From Papio anubis (lineage: Eukaryota; Chordata; Mammalia; Primates; Cercopithecidae): a stretch of 64,000 bases of DNA. Made by a program: the position numbers and the translations under genes. This document shows, piece by piece, positions 23,981 to 35,998 of this stretch. The stretch covers positions 169,307,139 through 169,371,138 of the forward strand of contig NC_044977.1 of assembly GCF_008728515.1 (NCBI RefSeq). The letters are read 5' to 3'. Position 1 is the stretch's first letter, and each line of letters begins with the position of its first letter. The notes below the pieces were generated by a model. The model had not been told where the DNA came from. It ran no database searches and saw only the letters and a program-made list of their open reading frames with translations.

Positions 23981-26699
23981 AGGATTTATGAGTTTTTTGT
24001 TTTGTTTTTTTTAAATCTAAAGGGCAGTATAAATATAAAGCAAGATGTGTTGTTTGAAAATTGCAAAGAAGTTTTTTTATGTTAAAAATAGTTGTTTTTT
24101 TTTTTTTTTTGACAGCTTAAGCATGCTTTTTATAATGACTATTCCTTTGGTTCTCTTAGTTTAAAAACAATTTTTAAAAGTTCATGTTTCTGATAATAAA
24201 CAGTACATAGATTTTTTTTAAATGGAAAGTAACAGTTTTTTTAATCCACCCCCTGCCCCTAATTCTCCCAGTTCCATTCCTTTGAAGCAGACTGTTTAGC
24301 TGTCTTTGGTCTTATTCCTTCTGTTGGTTTTCTGTACAACTCTAAATAATACACTTATTTCTCATTGAATTGTTAATTGAAGTAATATCTTTTGGTTGCC
24401 TGCTCTGAAATATGAGGATTTAGTTTGCTTACCTATTCTTCCTTTCTTTTCCTTCCTCACAGTTAATGATAGTTAAAAATTTTTAAAAAGATTATTTGTT
24501 ACTTTTATACTCTAAAAATATATATTTAAGCTTCTATTTCTTATTCCTACAAATAACATGTTTTTTATTCTCTACTTTGTAAATTGGGGATAATATCTTC
24601 TCCATCCACTTTTAACTGTTTTATATTAGCTACACTTAATTTTATATCTTCAAGGTTAATAACATTTACTTTGTACAGTGCAACCAACAACCAATCTTCT
24701 ATGCTTTGTCTGTAAGTAAAAGACCAATAAATTGTACATTTATTATAACTGTAAACATTAAATGCCAGACCAAACAGCATATTAGGATTAGATTAACTAC
24801 AAGTCCAGTGTCATGATCTCCGGGCTTCTCAATGAGTGATAGCATTTAGGCAAAATAGATCAAATCTTTCTCTCCCCACCTCACTCCCAATGTCTGATAC
24901 TTAATTAAAGTTATTTTACATTTTAGTTTGCTTCATATTTCATCTGTGACTTATGCAGTTTTTTTTTTCCTTCTGGGATTTCTGATTACTTCCCCCTATG
25001 TCCCCTTTTGTAGTCTATTTTATCTGTATACACTCTTTAGCCCCCCTCTTGCCTGTCTCAGCCTGTTTAATTTACACCCATTTGTTTTGTCTTGCAGAAA
25101 TATATTGAAATTTCTCACTCATTGGTGACCACCACCCTTCTCTTTGCTGTTTATTCCTTTTTGCATTTTCTGCATTTCCCTTTCCCACCTAGTGGGGTCC
25201 TGAATGAGTGAGAGGTAAAAGTGTGTGTGCCTAGTTTGCCATCTTTAACCTGGACTTAGCCATTTAGTTTTGAAGTGTCTGTTGTATATTTTGTATGAAA
25301 TCCATAAAATGTGTTCTCCTGTATCAAATCTTTGAGACTGTTGTCATTGAAATATGGGCAATATGTACTTGTATGCACATAAATATATCACAGAACCCAT
25401 ATTAGAAGGAAGTTATAGTGTGTTGAAAGAGATCACGGAGTTTATTCTAGTTAACCTCTATTTTACAGGACAGAAAACTGAGGCACAGGGAGAGAAAGCA
25501 AGCATGTATGAGCAGTGTTCTTGCCCAGGGACTCAATTTAATGGCCTAGCAGAATTACAATGCAATTTTCTTTGACTTTGAATTTCTTAGCCGTCCTCTG
25601 ATTCATAATGCCTCACCAACCTTGAATCACACGGTTTAGAAAAGTGAAAATTGTACCAGTAGCATGCAGTTCCTTTGGGAAGTTGATACCAGTTCTGTTG
25701 GAGGGGTCCCATTTATTCTAGTAGTTTGTTGTCCTGAAAAAGAAGTAGAATGAAATTGCTTGAGTGTAAATATTTTTGCTCAGATTCTTTTGTTTTTTAA
25801 AGATACTTTAATCAGTTATTATCCATATACTGTCACAATAATTACCAGACAACAGGCATCCAGCTGTTAATAACCCCATATTTAAAAACCAAGGCAAAGG
25901 AGAAGAAACGGTTTTGAGAATATTTTGGTATTTGATTTAGCAAAGCCTACATTTCATAAGGTATGAATGATACTTAAGGGATTGCTAAGTATAGTCTTAG
26001 AAAACAGTGGCGCGCTTTCAGCCTTTTTATACGTACATAGGATGTTAGATGCAGTTAAAAATAAAAGTAGAATGTAACACATGAGGATAGGTAGAGCAGG
26101 CTTAAAAATTTTTTTTTGGCGTGAAGCTCATGAAATGACATTAATTGCTTATGTAATATTAGGATAGTTCTAGCAGATGAAATAGTGTTAAACGTCAAAG
26201 TCCCAACTTGCTCCAAATTAGAGGCTCCAGGAAGGAATACCATATGCGTCTTGATGGCAGTTTCAGGTGTTGGAATGAGATCCTGAATCTTTTCTTCACC
26301 ATTTGATTCTGTCAAGTCAGGATGCTTGAATTTAACTTAATATCAGCTTTCCATCCTGTATGGGAATGCTCTAATACAAAACAGAAGTTAGAATGACCCA
26401 TGAATGGTGTGGCAGAAATTTCCAGCTTTAGAAATTTTAATTAGCGCTGTCAGTGCTTCAGTGAAGTCATAGTGTTCCTTCCACAGGTTGCATGTACTGA
26501 TAGTATCATCCTTTAGATGCATCCTCAAAACCCTGGCGGAAATTGCTACTTTATTGTTGGGTGTGATGCTTTATACAGTATTAGTATTTCAAACTAATAT
26601 ACCAAAGGGAAGTATTATTAAAACATAACGTTTTAATGAAATAAATTGTTAAAGAGTGAAGATATTTTTAACATAATGTTCTTTGTCTTTATTTTAAAG
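23981..26699 (+). other. Intron 2, last part, nearly repeat-free
   Basis: Only T-runs (24095-24110) and a MIR scrap at 25435. A CAGCTG E-box with homeodomain-like ATTA/TAAT cores lies at 25830-25880. Confidence 0.55.
25435..25510 (-). mobile_element. MIR fragment
   Basis: 'attttacaggacagaaaact' followed by 'gaggcacagggagagaaag' matches the reverse MIR core; its flanks are not recognisable. Confidence 0.55.
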
Positions 26700-26750
26700 A
26701 ATTCAGAAGGAACTTGCAGAAATTACATTGGACCCTCCTCCCAACTGTAG
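26700..26750 (+). CDS. UBE2E2: UBE2E2 exon 3: start of the UBC catalytic fold (51 bp)
   Basis: The acceptor is TTTATTTTAAAG at 26688-26699 and the donor is TGTAG|GTAAGT at 26751. The first base completes AGA (Arg59) with AG from exon 2. The following 16 codons read IQKELAEITLDPPPNC, and the last two bases, AG, begin the next Ser codon. Phase is kept at both ends. In E2 enzymes this is helix 1 and the turn after it, the face that meets E1 and RING E3s. The active-site Cys, the HPN-like segment and the C-terminal helices are not in the window. The exon is short but normal for the UBE2E family. Confidence 0.97.
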   Translation, partial: NSEGTCRNYIGPSSQL

Positions 26751-29700
26751 GTAAGTACTTACGGTTTTTTATTTACTTGTATCTTTTGCAGAAGGTACAT
26801 TTGAACTGTTGGTTTTATATGCAACTGTTGTTGTAATGTGGTTAATTAGTAAACACATCATTGTTGTTTGAACTTAAGTGACTGTGGAAGACAGTGGTTT
26901 TTGTCATCTCTGTGCAGAAATGGAATGTTCAGCAAGTATGTTTGTAGTGGTAGAACGGAGTTGCCAAAAGTAGTGTAATGCGATAACAATAAGACAATGA
27001 AATTATGGGATAACAAATACAGTTACCTTTTAGTGGAAGAGGTGTTAGGGCCTTAAGTGGTTTTTTAATGATAGAATAATAGTGTGGCTAAAATATTTGC
27101 TATGTTGTAATTTTTGTTATCTTGTTGGAATTTGATTTTTAAAAGTGCAGACACATTAAATAGTGTTTCTTCATGGTTTACGTTATTGTGGTCATTGGTT
27201 GTGACTAGGTAAGATTGGGTGATTTGAGGCAGTGATGTTAAGTGTAAAACTGTCTCTCACTTTATGATCATGACCCCGAATTTTCTGGTCAGTGTTTACT
27301 TTAGGAAAGAAAAGTGCTTACCTGGAAATGGTTAATGTTATACAGATACATGGACAAAGAGGAGAAAAATAACCACTTACCTTAAGCTGCTGCCTTGGGT
27401 CTGAAACAGTGGTTAGAAGATCACTGTTTGATTATTTTTAAGACACTTATTTCTATTTTGAGATGAGGTCAGCATTGGAACCAGGCCAACCTGGAGTTTT
27501 TGTGGTTTAAAATGATAATCTTATGCATTGAAGGTGGAAAGGCAGATTAAATAAAAATCTTCCCCACATTGAATGCAGGTAGAATTTATTGCTTGGTATG
27601 ATATCTGACTTCACTGATCTTACTTTTATGTAAAAACAAATATAACAATGGTGAGAATTAATGAAAGTGAAAATTTTGCATATGGCTATATTGATAGTTG
27701 GCTAGTTGACAGCTATTTTGTGTAGGAAAAATTCTAATAGAACTTACTTTGTGGTGAATCTAATATGGTTCTTTAAATGAATCATATACAGTTTATAAAC
27801 TTACAGTAATAATATTCAAAGAATGTTTCACTGAAATAGAACAAATATGTCTTTGTTAGGTAAAACTGTTTAACGTAAGACTTTTTGTCACTCTTACGAC
27901 CGTATTACATCAAAGCTGTTTCAGATGGCAGATGATTGTTTAGCTTTTGGTGGTCAGTGGTTATAAGTGGATTGATTTGTGGAAAAACTGTAGTTTGAAT
28001 TAAACCTAACATCCTTTGTTTCTTAGGATATTTGTTTTAATGGTCTGAATCTTTAAAAAAAAAACCATGTTATTAATATATTACATGTATTATTTTTGTA
28101 ACCTTTTTAATGAACAATTGAACTGATAAATAAGTGAACTTAATTTATTCACTTCTTTGCTTAAATTTTGACAACCCCAATCATTGGTAAAATGAGCAAC
28201 TTTGTTTTAATAAGTTTGTTTAAGACTCATTTTTAATAAATGAAATCCATATACAGTATCACGTGATGTAGACTGCAATTTTGCTATTAGATGACTGAGA
28301 AAAGGAACTATATAAAGATTATTGTTTAAATAAACTAAAATAATTGAACCATAGTTCTGTTAAAGGTAAAAAACGTTTAACTATAGTGTCATCTGAAATT
28401 TGGAGGTTTACTTTGTCTTTGAGCCTTAGTTAATGATACCATTACGAGTTCATATGTAAGCTCTTCATAAATAGAGCAAAATGTTTATTACAGGTTTTAA
28501 TTTTTAAAAATTAGAAGTAACTAAAGATACTTACTTTAGTTAATTTTCTGACTTGGGAATTTGCAGGGAAATTCTCACTTGTGGGCTGAGGATTGGATAG
28601 CTGATAAGTTTGCTTTAGAAGCTAGGTCTGCAGTACAGTGGCTTTGGTTCCTTTTATTGATTCTAAAACAGTTGCTTGGACTGGGTCAGGCAGAGAGAAA
28701 GGTTATTTACCTTCGTGTGGCACTCCCTTTGGCAAGCAAAGGATCCTCTGTGCTGTAGCTGATTGATAAGTGTTGATTAACTAGTTTTACATTTTCTGTG
28801 TGCTTGTGTTACTTAATATGGATGTTTGGTGTGCCTATTAAGTGCATCACTGTGGTCTTTGGATTGTTTGGTGTCAAATATTTGATTGTGGTTTGTAGTT
28901 AATCTGCCCATCTGTGTTTCAATGAAAATGTGGTTACCATCTTCAGAAAGAGGTTAGATCATAGTGTTAGTTTGGCTTATTTTTGGTTAAAGTTAACAGT
29001 GCTTTTGTGGTTGATTTTTACAAGTTCTGCACTGCCTGCATTGGCCTAATGACTGTAATGGATTAATTTATCAAAATAGTGCAAATTAAAGTTACCTGCC
29101 TAACAGAAGTCAGAGTCCTTTACTTAATCAGTTAAGTCATATCTCATTTCAGAAGAAAGCATCCCCTTAGTCTACTCCCTTTGTGGATTACCTCTCCTAT
29201 CACACAAGCCTCTCAAAACCCTGCCTTTTGGTTCCCTGGGTAGTTGTTAGTCTGCTATCACATGTAAAGATTATATGTGAGGGAACATCTGTGGGTTTTA
29301 CCTGTTTAGTCAGAGAGTGGAGAATGATTTTTTCTATTGGTTGTCTGGGTAGGGGTGGATGGGTGTCACATTCCATTTAGAGTGTGGTTTATCCTATTTT
29401 CGGGAACCTTAACAGACTGAATACAACCCAATACTGTGTGTATGTCAGGTTAGATGGAACCTCTGAAAGTTGGTACATCTCTTATGTGTTATCTAGTTAA
29501 GCTTCTTTTGGAATCATGTTAAAGGAACTGAATGTGTTTAAGCGTTGTGCAAATCTGTTAAAGAAGTTGAGAATATCAAGTCACCCCAAATCACAGCATT
29601 CAGTGTAGATAAAGTTTATGTAAGGCATTTTTTAGAGAAAGTTACTCTAATATAGTATTGGTTAATTTTTTTTTCAGGTTTTGAAAAAACATATTATTTT

Positions 29701-30754
29701 AAAGAACATGCACAAATGATTTAATAGATTGAATTATTTCATATAGGAAATATTTGCCTCTACATATTTCAGTTTTTTTCTCACTTTATTGTTGTCTTTG
29801 AAGTAAAAATGCAGTAAGATAGTTTTATTTTTGAAGTTGGGTTAAATATGTCATTCTTTTTAAAAACGTTACAGTTTAATGGGTAAATATTTTAAACAAA
29901 TTTATAGCTAAGAAAAAATTTCTGCTCATAAAAATCATACAGTCTGTAGGGCCATAGGCATAGAAAATTGCACATCATTTGAGTGAAATTTGGTCTATGC
30001 TTAGAGTATTTTCTGTAAGTAGTGGAATGTATTTTTCTTGGCCTTAACTTTCATGTTGGATAACATAACTGACCCATGACATTTGCAAGGGCTCTATCCT
30101 GAGGCCTTCACAGATCCATTGATCCGTAAATGTTTTCATACTACTGCTGAGTTAGAGGTGCTGGGTGGTTGGTTAGAATTGCTTGCTACCTTGGTGTCTT
30201 GCATACCAGCTTAGATGGATAGAGTGGGTCAAATTGTTGCTCTGTCCTTGCAGACCTCTAACGGGTAGATTCACTGCCCCTTGTAAATGACTATAGGTTG
30301 TGACTTTCACAGTTTTTCACAAATTGTTAAAAGCAACATCTTAGATCTGTGCATGTCAGTGTGTTCATTTATACTTCCTCGGTGCTAGTGGAGAACTGGC
30401 AGCTAGTGGGCCAGAAAATCTCCAGATTAAAATTAAAATTAAAATTGTCGTCATCCAAAGGGTAACTTGTTCCCCCGTATCACAGAGAAGCTAACTTGTT
30501 CAAATGCTATTATGATCTGCTACTGCTAAAGTTTGTATTAGGTTTATGAGCAGGGGAATGACAGAGAATCCTCATTACTTTTTGGAAGAAAAGACTAAGG
30601 TAGAATGAAATGATTTATTTGGAATTTGATTTTTGGTCTAGTAATTGAACAAGTAAAAGGAGGAAGTAAACCAAAAAGGAGGATGTGGTTATACTGGCAG
30701 TTTACACTTTATTTCTGTGTGTTTCAAGGATCTGCTCGTGGAACACTGGCGCTG
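26751..30754 (+). other. Intron 3, first 4 kb, repeat-free
   Basis: No recognisable interspersed repeat. AT-rich with several TAAT/ATTA clusters, for example 29045-29095. Short open frames only. Confidence 0.6.
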
Positions 30755-31128
30755 CTTTTTATTTGATAACAGCTTTATTGAAGACATAAAGTGTAAAATT
30801 CACTTATACTTTTAGGTTTTTAGTATACTCACAGAGTTTTGTAATCATCACAGTCAATTTTGCAATATTTTGAAAACTCCCCAAAAATAATCCATGCCTT
30901 TTAGCAGTCACTCCTTCCCCATTTTCCCCCAACTCCTTCACCATCAGCCTTCGGTAGCAATTAGTCTACTTTCTGTTTCTATGGATTTGCCTTATCTAGA
31001 CATTTTGTATAAATGAAATCATATGTGCTTTTTGTGTCTGGCTTTTTTTATTTTTTATTTATTTTTTTACAAAGTTTAATATTTTCAAGGTTCATCCATG
31101 TTGCTGCATGCATTAGTACTTCTTTTTT
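30755..31128 (-). mobile_element. Outer (older) L1, first part
   Basis: 'aacagctttattgaagacat', 'caattagtctactttctg', 'ggatttgccttatctagac' and 'ttcatccatgttgctgcatg' are the reverse L1 3' region. It stops in the Alu/L1 nest and resumes at 34165. Confidence 0.8.
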
Positions 31129-31342
31129 TTTTCCTAAGACGGAGTTTTGCTCTTGTCGCCCAGGCTTGAGTGCAATGGCACAATCTCATTTCACTGCAAC
31201 CTCCGCCTCCTGGGTTCAAGCGATTATCCTGCCTCAGCTTCCTGAGTAGCTGGGATTACCACCACACCCGGCTAATTTTTTTATTTTTAGTAGAGATGGG
31301 GTTTCACCACGTTGGCCAGGCTGGTCTCGAACTTGATTACCC
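31129..31342 (-). mobile_element. 5'-truncated Alu
   Basis: Reverse Alu from the T-tail to 'ctggtctcgaacttg', lacking the 5' end. The target duplication TAGTACTTCTTTTTT is at 31114-31128 and 31343-31357. Confidence 0.92.
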
Positions 31343-31826
31343 TAGTACTTCTTTTTTAAAAATATTTTTAATTGAGGTAAAATATACGTACGTGATTTAC
31401 CATCTTTACCATTTTTAGTGTAAAGTTCAGTGAATATACATTTATATATTTATATTATTTTTTCCCCTTCATCCCCCCACTCCCCTTCCTGGCCTCTGGT
31501 AATTACCAGTTTATTCTCTATTTTTGAGATCTACATTTTTAGCTCTCATGTAAGAGTGAGAACATGTAACATTTGTCATTCTCTGCTTGGCTTGTTTCAC
31601 TTAGCCTTTGTGGTTTCATCCATATTGCTGCACATGACAGGATTTCATTCTTTTTTATGGTTGAATTAAATATTCCATTGTTTGTATATACCATAGTTTC
31701 TTCATTCATCTGTTAATGGGCACTTAGGTTGGTTCCATATTTTGGCTATTGTGAATGGTACTTGGGTAAACATGGAGTTGCAGATATCTCTTTGATACAT
31801 TAATCTCCTTTCTTTTTGAGGTATAC

Positions 31827-32175
31827 TGATATGGTTTGGCAGTGTCCCCACACAAATCTCATTTTGAAATGTAGCTCCCATAATTCCCACGTGTTGTGGG
31901 ACTGATGGGAGATAATTGAATCATGGAGGCGGTATCCCCCATACTGTTCTCGTGGTAATGAGTGAGTCTCACGAAAGCTGATGGGGGGATACCCCTTTTA
32001 CTTGGCTCTCATTCTTCTCTTGTCTGCCATCATGTGATACATACCTTTCACCATCACCATAATTGTGAGGCATCTCAAGCCAGGTGGAACTGTGAGTCCA
32101 TTAAACTTCTTTCTTTTGTAAATTGCCCAGGCTCAGGTATGTCTTTATTGGCAGTGTGAAAATGGGACTAATACA
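31827..32175 (+). mobile_element. THE1-type MaLR solo LTR
   Basis: Starts TGATATGGTTTGGC and ends ACTAATACA, with 'cccataattcccacgtgttg' and 'gaactgtgagtccattaaac' inside. The 5-bp duplication TATAC lies at 31822-31826 and 32176-32180. Its length of 349 bp is normal for THE1/MST. Confidence 0.93.
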
Positions 32176-32477
32176 TATACCCAGTATAGGAATTGCTGGA
32201 TCATATGGAAGTTCTGTTTTTCGTTTTTTGAGTAACCTCTGTACTATTCTCCATAGTGGCTGTACTAATTTACATCCAACAACAATGTACGAGCATTCCC
32301 CTTCCTCCACATCCTTGCCAGCATCTGCTATTGCTTGTCTGTTTGATCTAAGCTATTTTAACTGCAGTGAGATAATACTGCATTGTAGCAATGTTGAACA
32401 TTTTTTAATGTACGCTTTGGCCATTTGTGGATCAGTCTTCTTTTGAGAAATGTCTGTTTACATCTTTTGCTCCCCGC

Positions 32478-32939
32478 TTTTTTTTTTTTTTTGAGTTTTG
32501 TCTCTCTGTCGCCCAGGCTGGAGTGCAGCGGCGTGATCTCAGCTCACTGCAACCTCCGCCTTCTGGGTTCAAGTGATTCTCCTGCTTCAGCCTCCTGTGT
32601 AGCTGGGACTACAGGCACATGCCACCACACTTGGCTGATGTTTTTTTTCTTTTATTTTGAGATGGAGTCTCACTGTGTCACCCAGGCTGGAGTGCAATGG
32701 CGTATTCTTGGCTCACTGCAACCGCCGCCTCCCAGGTTCAAGTGATTCTCCTACCTCAGCCTCCTGAATAACTGGGATTATAGGCGCGTACCACCACACT
32801 TGGCTAATTTTTGTATTCTGAGTAGAGAAGGGGTTTCACCATGTTGGCCAGGCTGGTCTCGAACTCCTGACCTCAGGTGATCCTGCCTCGGCCTCCCAAA
32901 GTGCTGGTATTACAAGACATGAGCTATTGCACTTGGCCC
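32478..32939 (-). mobile_element. Two tandem reverse Alus: a truncated copy and a full copy
   Basis: A first T-tail at 32478 leads into one arm that ends near 32640 ('ccaccacacttggctgatg'). A second T-rich tail then starts a complete reverse Alu ending 'gagctattgcacttggcc'. CTTTTGCT before and after the pair may be a target duplication. Confidence 0.88.
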
Positions 32940-32961
32940 TTTTGCTTATTTTAAATTGGAT

Positions 32962-32984
32962 TATATATATATATATATATATTT
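32962..32984 (+). repeat. (TA)n microsatellite
   Basis: About 11 TA units in a row, just after the Alu pair and inside the inner L1. Confidence 0.95.
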
Positions 32985-33006
32985 GTTGTCAAGTTGTTTG
33001 AACTCT

Positions 33007-33309
33007 TTACATATTCTGGTTATTAATCCCTTGTTCCTTGTCAGATAGATAGTTTGCAAATATTTTCTCCCATTCCGCGTGTTGTCTCTTCATTTTGTTG
33101 ATTGTTTCCTTTACTGTGCATAAGCTTTTTAGGTTGATGTAATCCCAATTGTCTATTTTTGCTTTGGTTACCTGTGCTTTTGAGATCTTACACAGGAAGT
33201 CTTTGCCCAGACCATTGTGCTGTAGTGTTTCAGGTCTTAGATTCAAATCTTTAATCCATTTTGGTTTGATTTTTTGTGTGTGTGGTGAGAGATAGGGGTG
33301 TAGTTTCAT
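33007..33309 (-). pseudogene. L1 ORF2 remnant, 100 open codons
   Basis: The - strand frame includes KWIKDLNLRPET, KIDNWDYINLKSLCTVKETI and KRQHAEWEKIFANYLSDK, which match the C-terminal part of L1 ORF2p in order. Stops on both sides and truncation show it is dead. It reads sense to the inner L1. Confidence 0.85.
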
Positions 33310-34164
33310 TCTTCATATATAGTTATCCAGTTTTCCCAAAACCATTTATTGAAAAGACTCTCCTTTTCCCATTGCATGTTCTTGATGCCTTTGTCAAGGA
33401 TGAGGTAGCTGTAAATGCATGGATTTATACCTGGGTTCTCTCATCTGTTTCATTGATCCATGTGTCTGTTTTTATGCCACTACCATGCTGTTTTTATTCC
33501 TATAGCTTTGTGATAAATTTTGAAATCAGGTAATGTAATGCCTCCAGCTTCATTCTTTTTGCTCAGGATTGCTTTGGCTATATGTAGTCTTGTGGTTCCA
33601 TGTAAATTTTAGGAAATTTTTTTCTTTTTTTTTTTTTTTGCTATTTATATGAAGAATGTTATTGGTATTTTGATAAGGATTGTGCTGAATCTGTAAATTG
33701 CTTTGGGTAGTCTTGTCATTTTAAAAATATTATTATAGTTCTTCCAATCCATGAATATGGAATACCTTTCCCTTTTTTTGGTGTCCTATTTATTTCATCA
33801 GTTTTATAGTTTTCTTTATATGAATCTTTCATTTCTTTGGTTAGATTGATTCCTAGGCGTTTTATAATTTTTGTAACTGTTGTAAATAGGATTGCTTTCT
33901 TGATTTTTTTTTTTTTTCAGGTTATTTGCTGTTGGCATATATAAATGCCACTGATTTTTGTGTGTTGATTTTGCATTCTACAACTTTCCTGAATTTCTTG
34001 ACAGTTCTAACAGTGTATTTTTTGGTAGAGCCTTTAGGTTTTGACATCATATAATCTGGGAACAAGGCTAATTTGGCTTTATCCTTTACAGTTTGGATGC
34101 CCTTTATTTCTTTTCTCTTGCCTAATTGCTCTGGCCTTTATTCCTGCTTGTTACCAAATAAACT

Positions 34165-35210
34165 TGCATTTTTATGGATATACCACATTCTATTTTTCTA
34201 CTCATCAATTGATGGATATTTCTATTGTTTCCACTTTTGCTACTATGAATAATGCTTTTATGAACGTTTGTGTACAGGTTTTTGGTTAGACATTTGTTTT
34301 CATTTCTCTTTGGTGTGTACCTAGGAGTGGAAATGCTGGGTTATATAGTAAGTCTGTGTTTCCTGCCAGCAGTGTTTGAAGGCCCAATTTTTCTCCCCAA
34401 GCTTGGCAGGACTTGTTGTTACCCCTTTTTTTTTTTTAATGATAGCTATCCTAGTAGATATGAAGTGGTATTTTGTTGTGGTATTGATTTGCATTATTCT
34501 GATGGATGATGGATGAACATCTTTTCATGTGCTTATTGTCCATTTGTATATCTTCTTTGGAGAAATGTTAGTTCAAATCCTGCTGTATTTTTTAATGTCT
34601 TTTTGTTGAATTGTAAGAGTTTTTAAAAAATATGTTTTGGATATAAGTCCTGTACATCAGGTATATGATTTGCAAATATCTTCCTCCAGTCTGTGGATTT
34701 TTTTTTTTTTTTTTTTACTTTCTTGATAGTGACCTTTGAAAAAAAGAAGTTTTTGCTTTTTATGAAGTCTAAATATCTGTTTTTTCTTTTGTTCTTTGTG
34801 CATTTGGTGTCATATCTTAGAAATCATTGCTTAATCCAAGGCCATGAATATTTATGTCTGTATTTTTTCCTAAGAATTTTATAGTTTTAGTTTTTACATT
34901 TTGGTTTTGATGCTTTCTCAGTTAATTTTTGTATGTGGTATGAGATTAGGGTCCAATTTCATTCCTTTTGGCTCGTGTAGACCCAGTGTCCCAGCATCAC
35001 TTGTTGAAAAGACTATTTTTCACATTGAATTATCTTGATACCCTTGTTGGAAATCAGTGGATCATAAATGTGAAAATTCATTGCCGAACTCTCAATTTGG
35101 TTCCATTGGTCTGTATGTCTCTTCTTATGCCAGTAGCGTACTGTCTTGATTACTATAGCTTTACTGAGTTTTGAATCAGAAAGTGTAAGTCTTCCAACTG
35201 GTTTACTTTT
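34165..35210 (-). mobile_element. Outer (older) L1, second part
   Basis: Resumes at 'tttttatggatataccacat', where the first part stopped near the matching consensus point. Continues through 'tgtgtacctaggagtggaaa', 'ttttcatgtgcttattgtcc' and 'tgccagtagcgtactgtctt'. Truncated before the 5' end. Confidence 0.8.
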
Positions 35211-35330
35211 TTCATTGTCTTAAATCATTAGGTAAGGCATTCCCAGCGGAAATGGGAAGAGGCTGTGACTGGACATAAACTGTGTCATCTTACTATTCAT
35301 GGGAGCCATTTTATAGAGGAAAGTGTGGTT

Positions 35331-35640
35331 TTTTTTTTTGGTGGTAGTGGTTGTTTTTTTGAGACAGAGTCTTGCTCTGTTGCCCAGACTGGAATGCAGT
35401 GGCACCATCTTGGCCCACTGTAACCTCCACCTTCCAGGTTGAAGCAATTATCCTGCCTCAGCCTCCTGAGTACCTGGGACTACAGGCGTACGCCACCATG
35501 CCTGGCTAATTTTGTATTTTCAGTAGAGATGGGTTTCATCATGTTGGCCAGACTGGTCTCGAACTCCTGATCCCAAGTGATCCGCCCTCCTTGGCCTCCT
35601 AAAGTACTGGGTTTACAGGTGTGAGCCACTGCGCCCAGCC
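35331..35640 (-). mobile_element. Alu, AluS-like
   Basis: T-tail with GGTGGTAGTGG interruption, 'gagacagagtcttgctctgt', ending 'gagccactgcgcccagcc'. Confidence 0.93.
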
Positions 35641-35944
35641 GAGAAGTGTATTTTCCACATCATAGTAACTAAAATGGTATGTAGGGAAAGTGTGTGTGGG
35701 GGAGTATTTTTTGAAATTATAGAATAGGAAGGTTTTGAGACAGAAGTTGGGAACAGTGTCTATATGTGTGATCTCTACAAGGAACAACCAGTGCAAACTC
35801 TAATTATTGTCACTGTTTTTCTTCTCTGGTTATTGTAATATTTGTACAGCAGTTTTTAACTCTTGAAGGATTTCTGTATGTGATGTCATTTAGTCTTTTC
35901 AACCAGTGTCTAAAACTCCTGAGATTAAGTAACTTGTTCAAGGT

Positions 35945-35998
35945 TGCCTCAGCCTCCGAAAGTGTTGGAATTACAGGTGTGAGCCACTGCGCCCAGCT
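35945..35998 (-). mobile_element. Alu 5'-end scrap
   Basis: 54 bp, 'gcctcagcctccgaaagtgt' to 'gtgagccactgcgcccagc'. Only the Alu 5' tip remains, which means a deletion removed the rest, since retrotransposition keeps the 3' end. Confidence 0.85.

Larger units (their letters stand above)
31358..34164 (-). mobile_element. Inner (younger) L1, 3' UTR and part of ORF2, 5'-truncated
   Basis: Reverse L1 from the 3' UTR ('gtaagagtgagaacatgtaa', 'tgcacatgacaggatttcat') through ORF2 ('gattgtttcctttactgtgc', 'ttggatgccctttatttctt'). A THE1 LTR (31827-32175) and Alus (32478-32939) are inserted in it. No intact ORF remains. Confidence 0.88.

Noticed and set aside
32425..32745. 106-codon + strand frame
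   Set aside because: Reads through reverse Alu sequence; typical Alu-derived peptide text.
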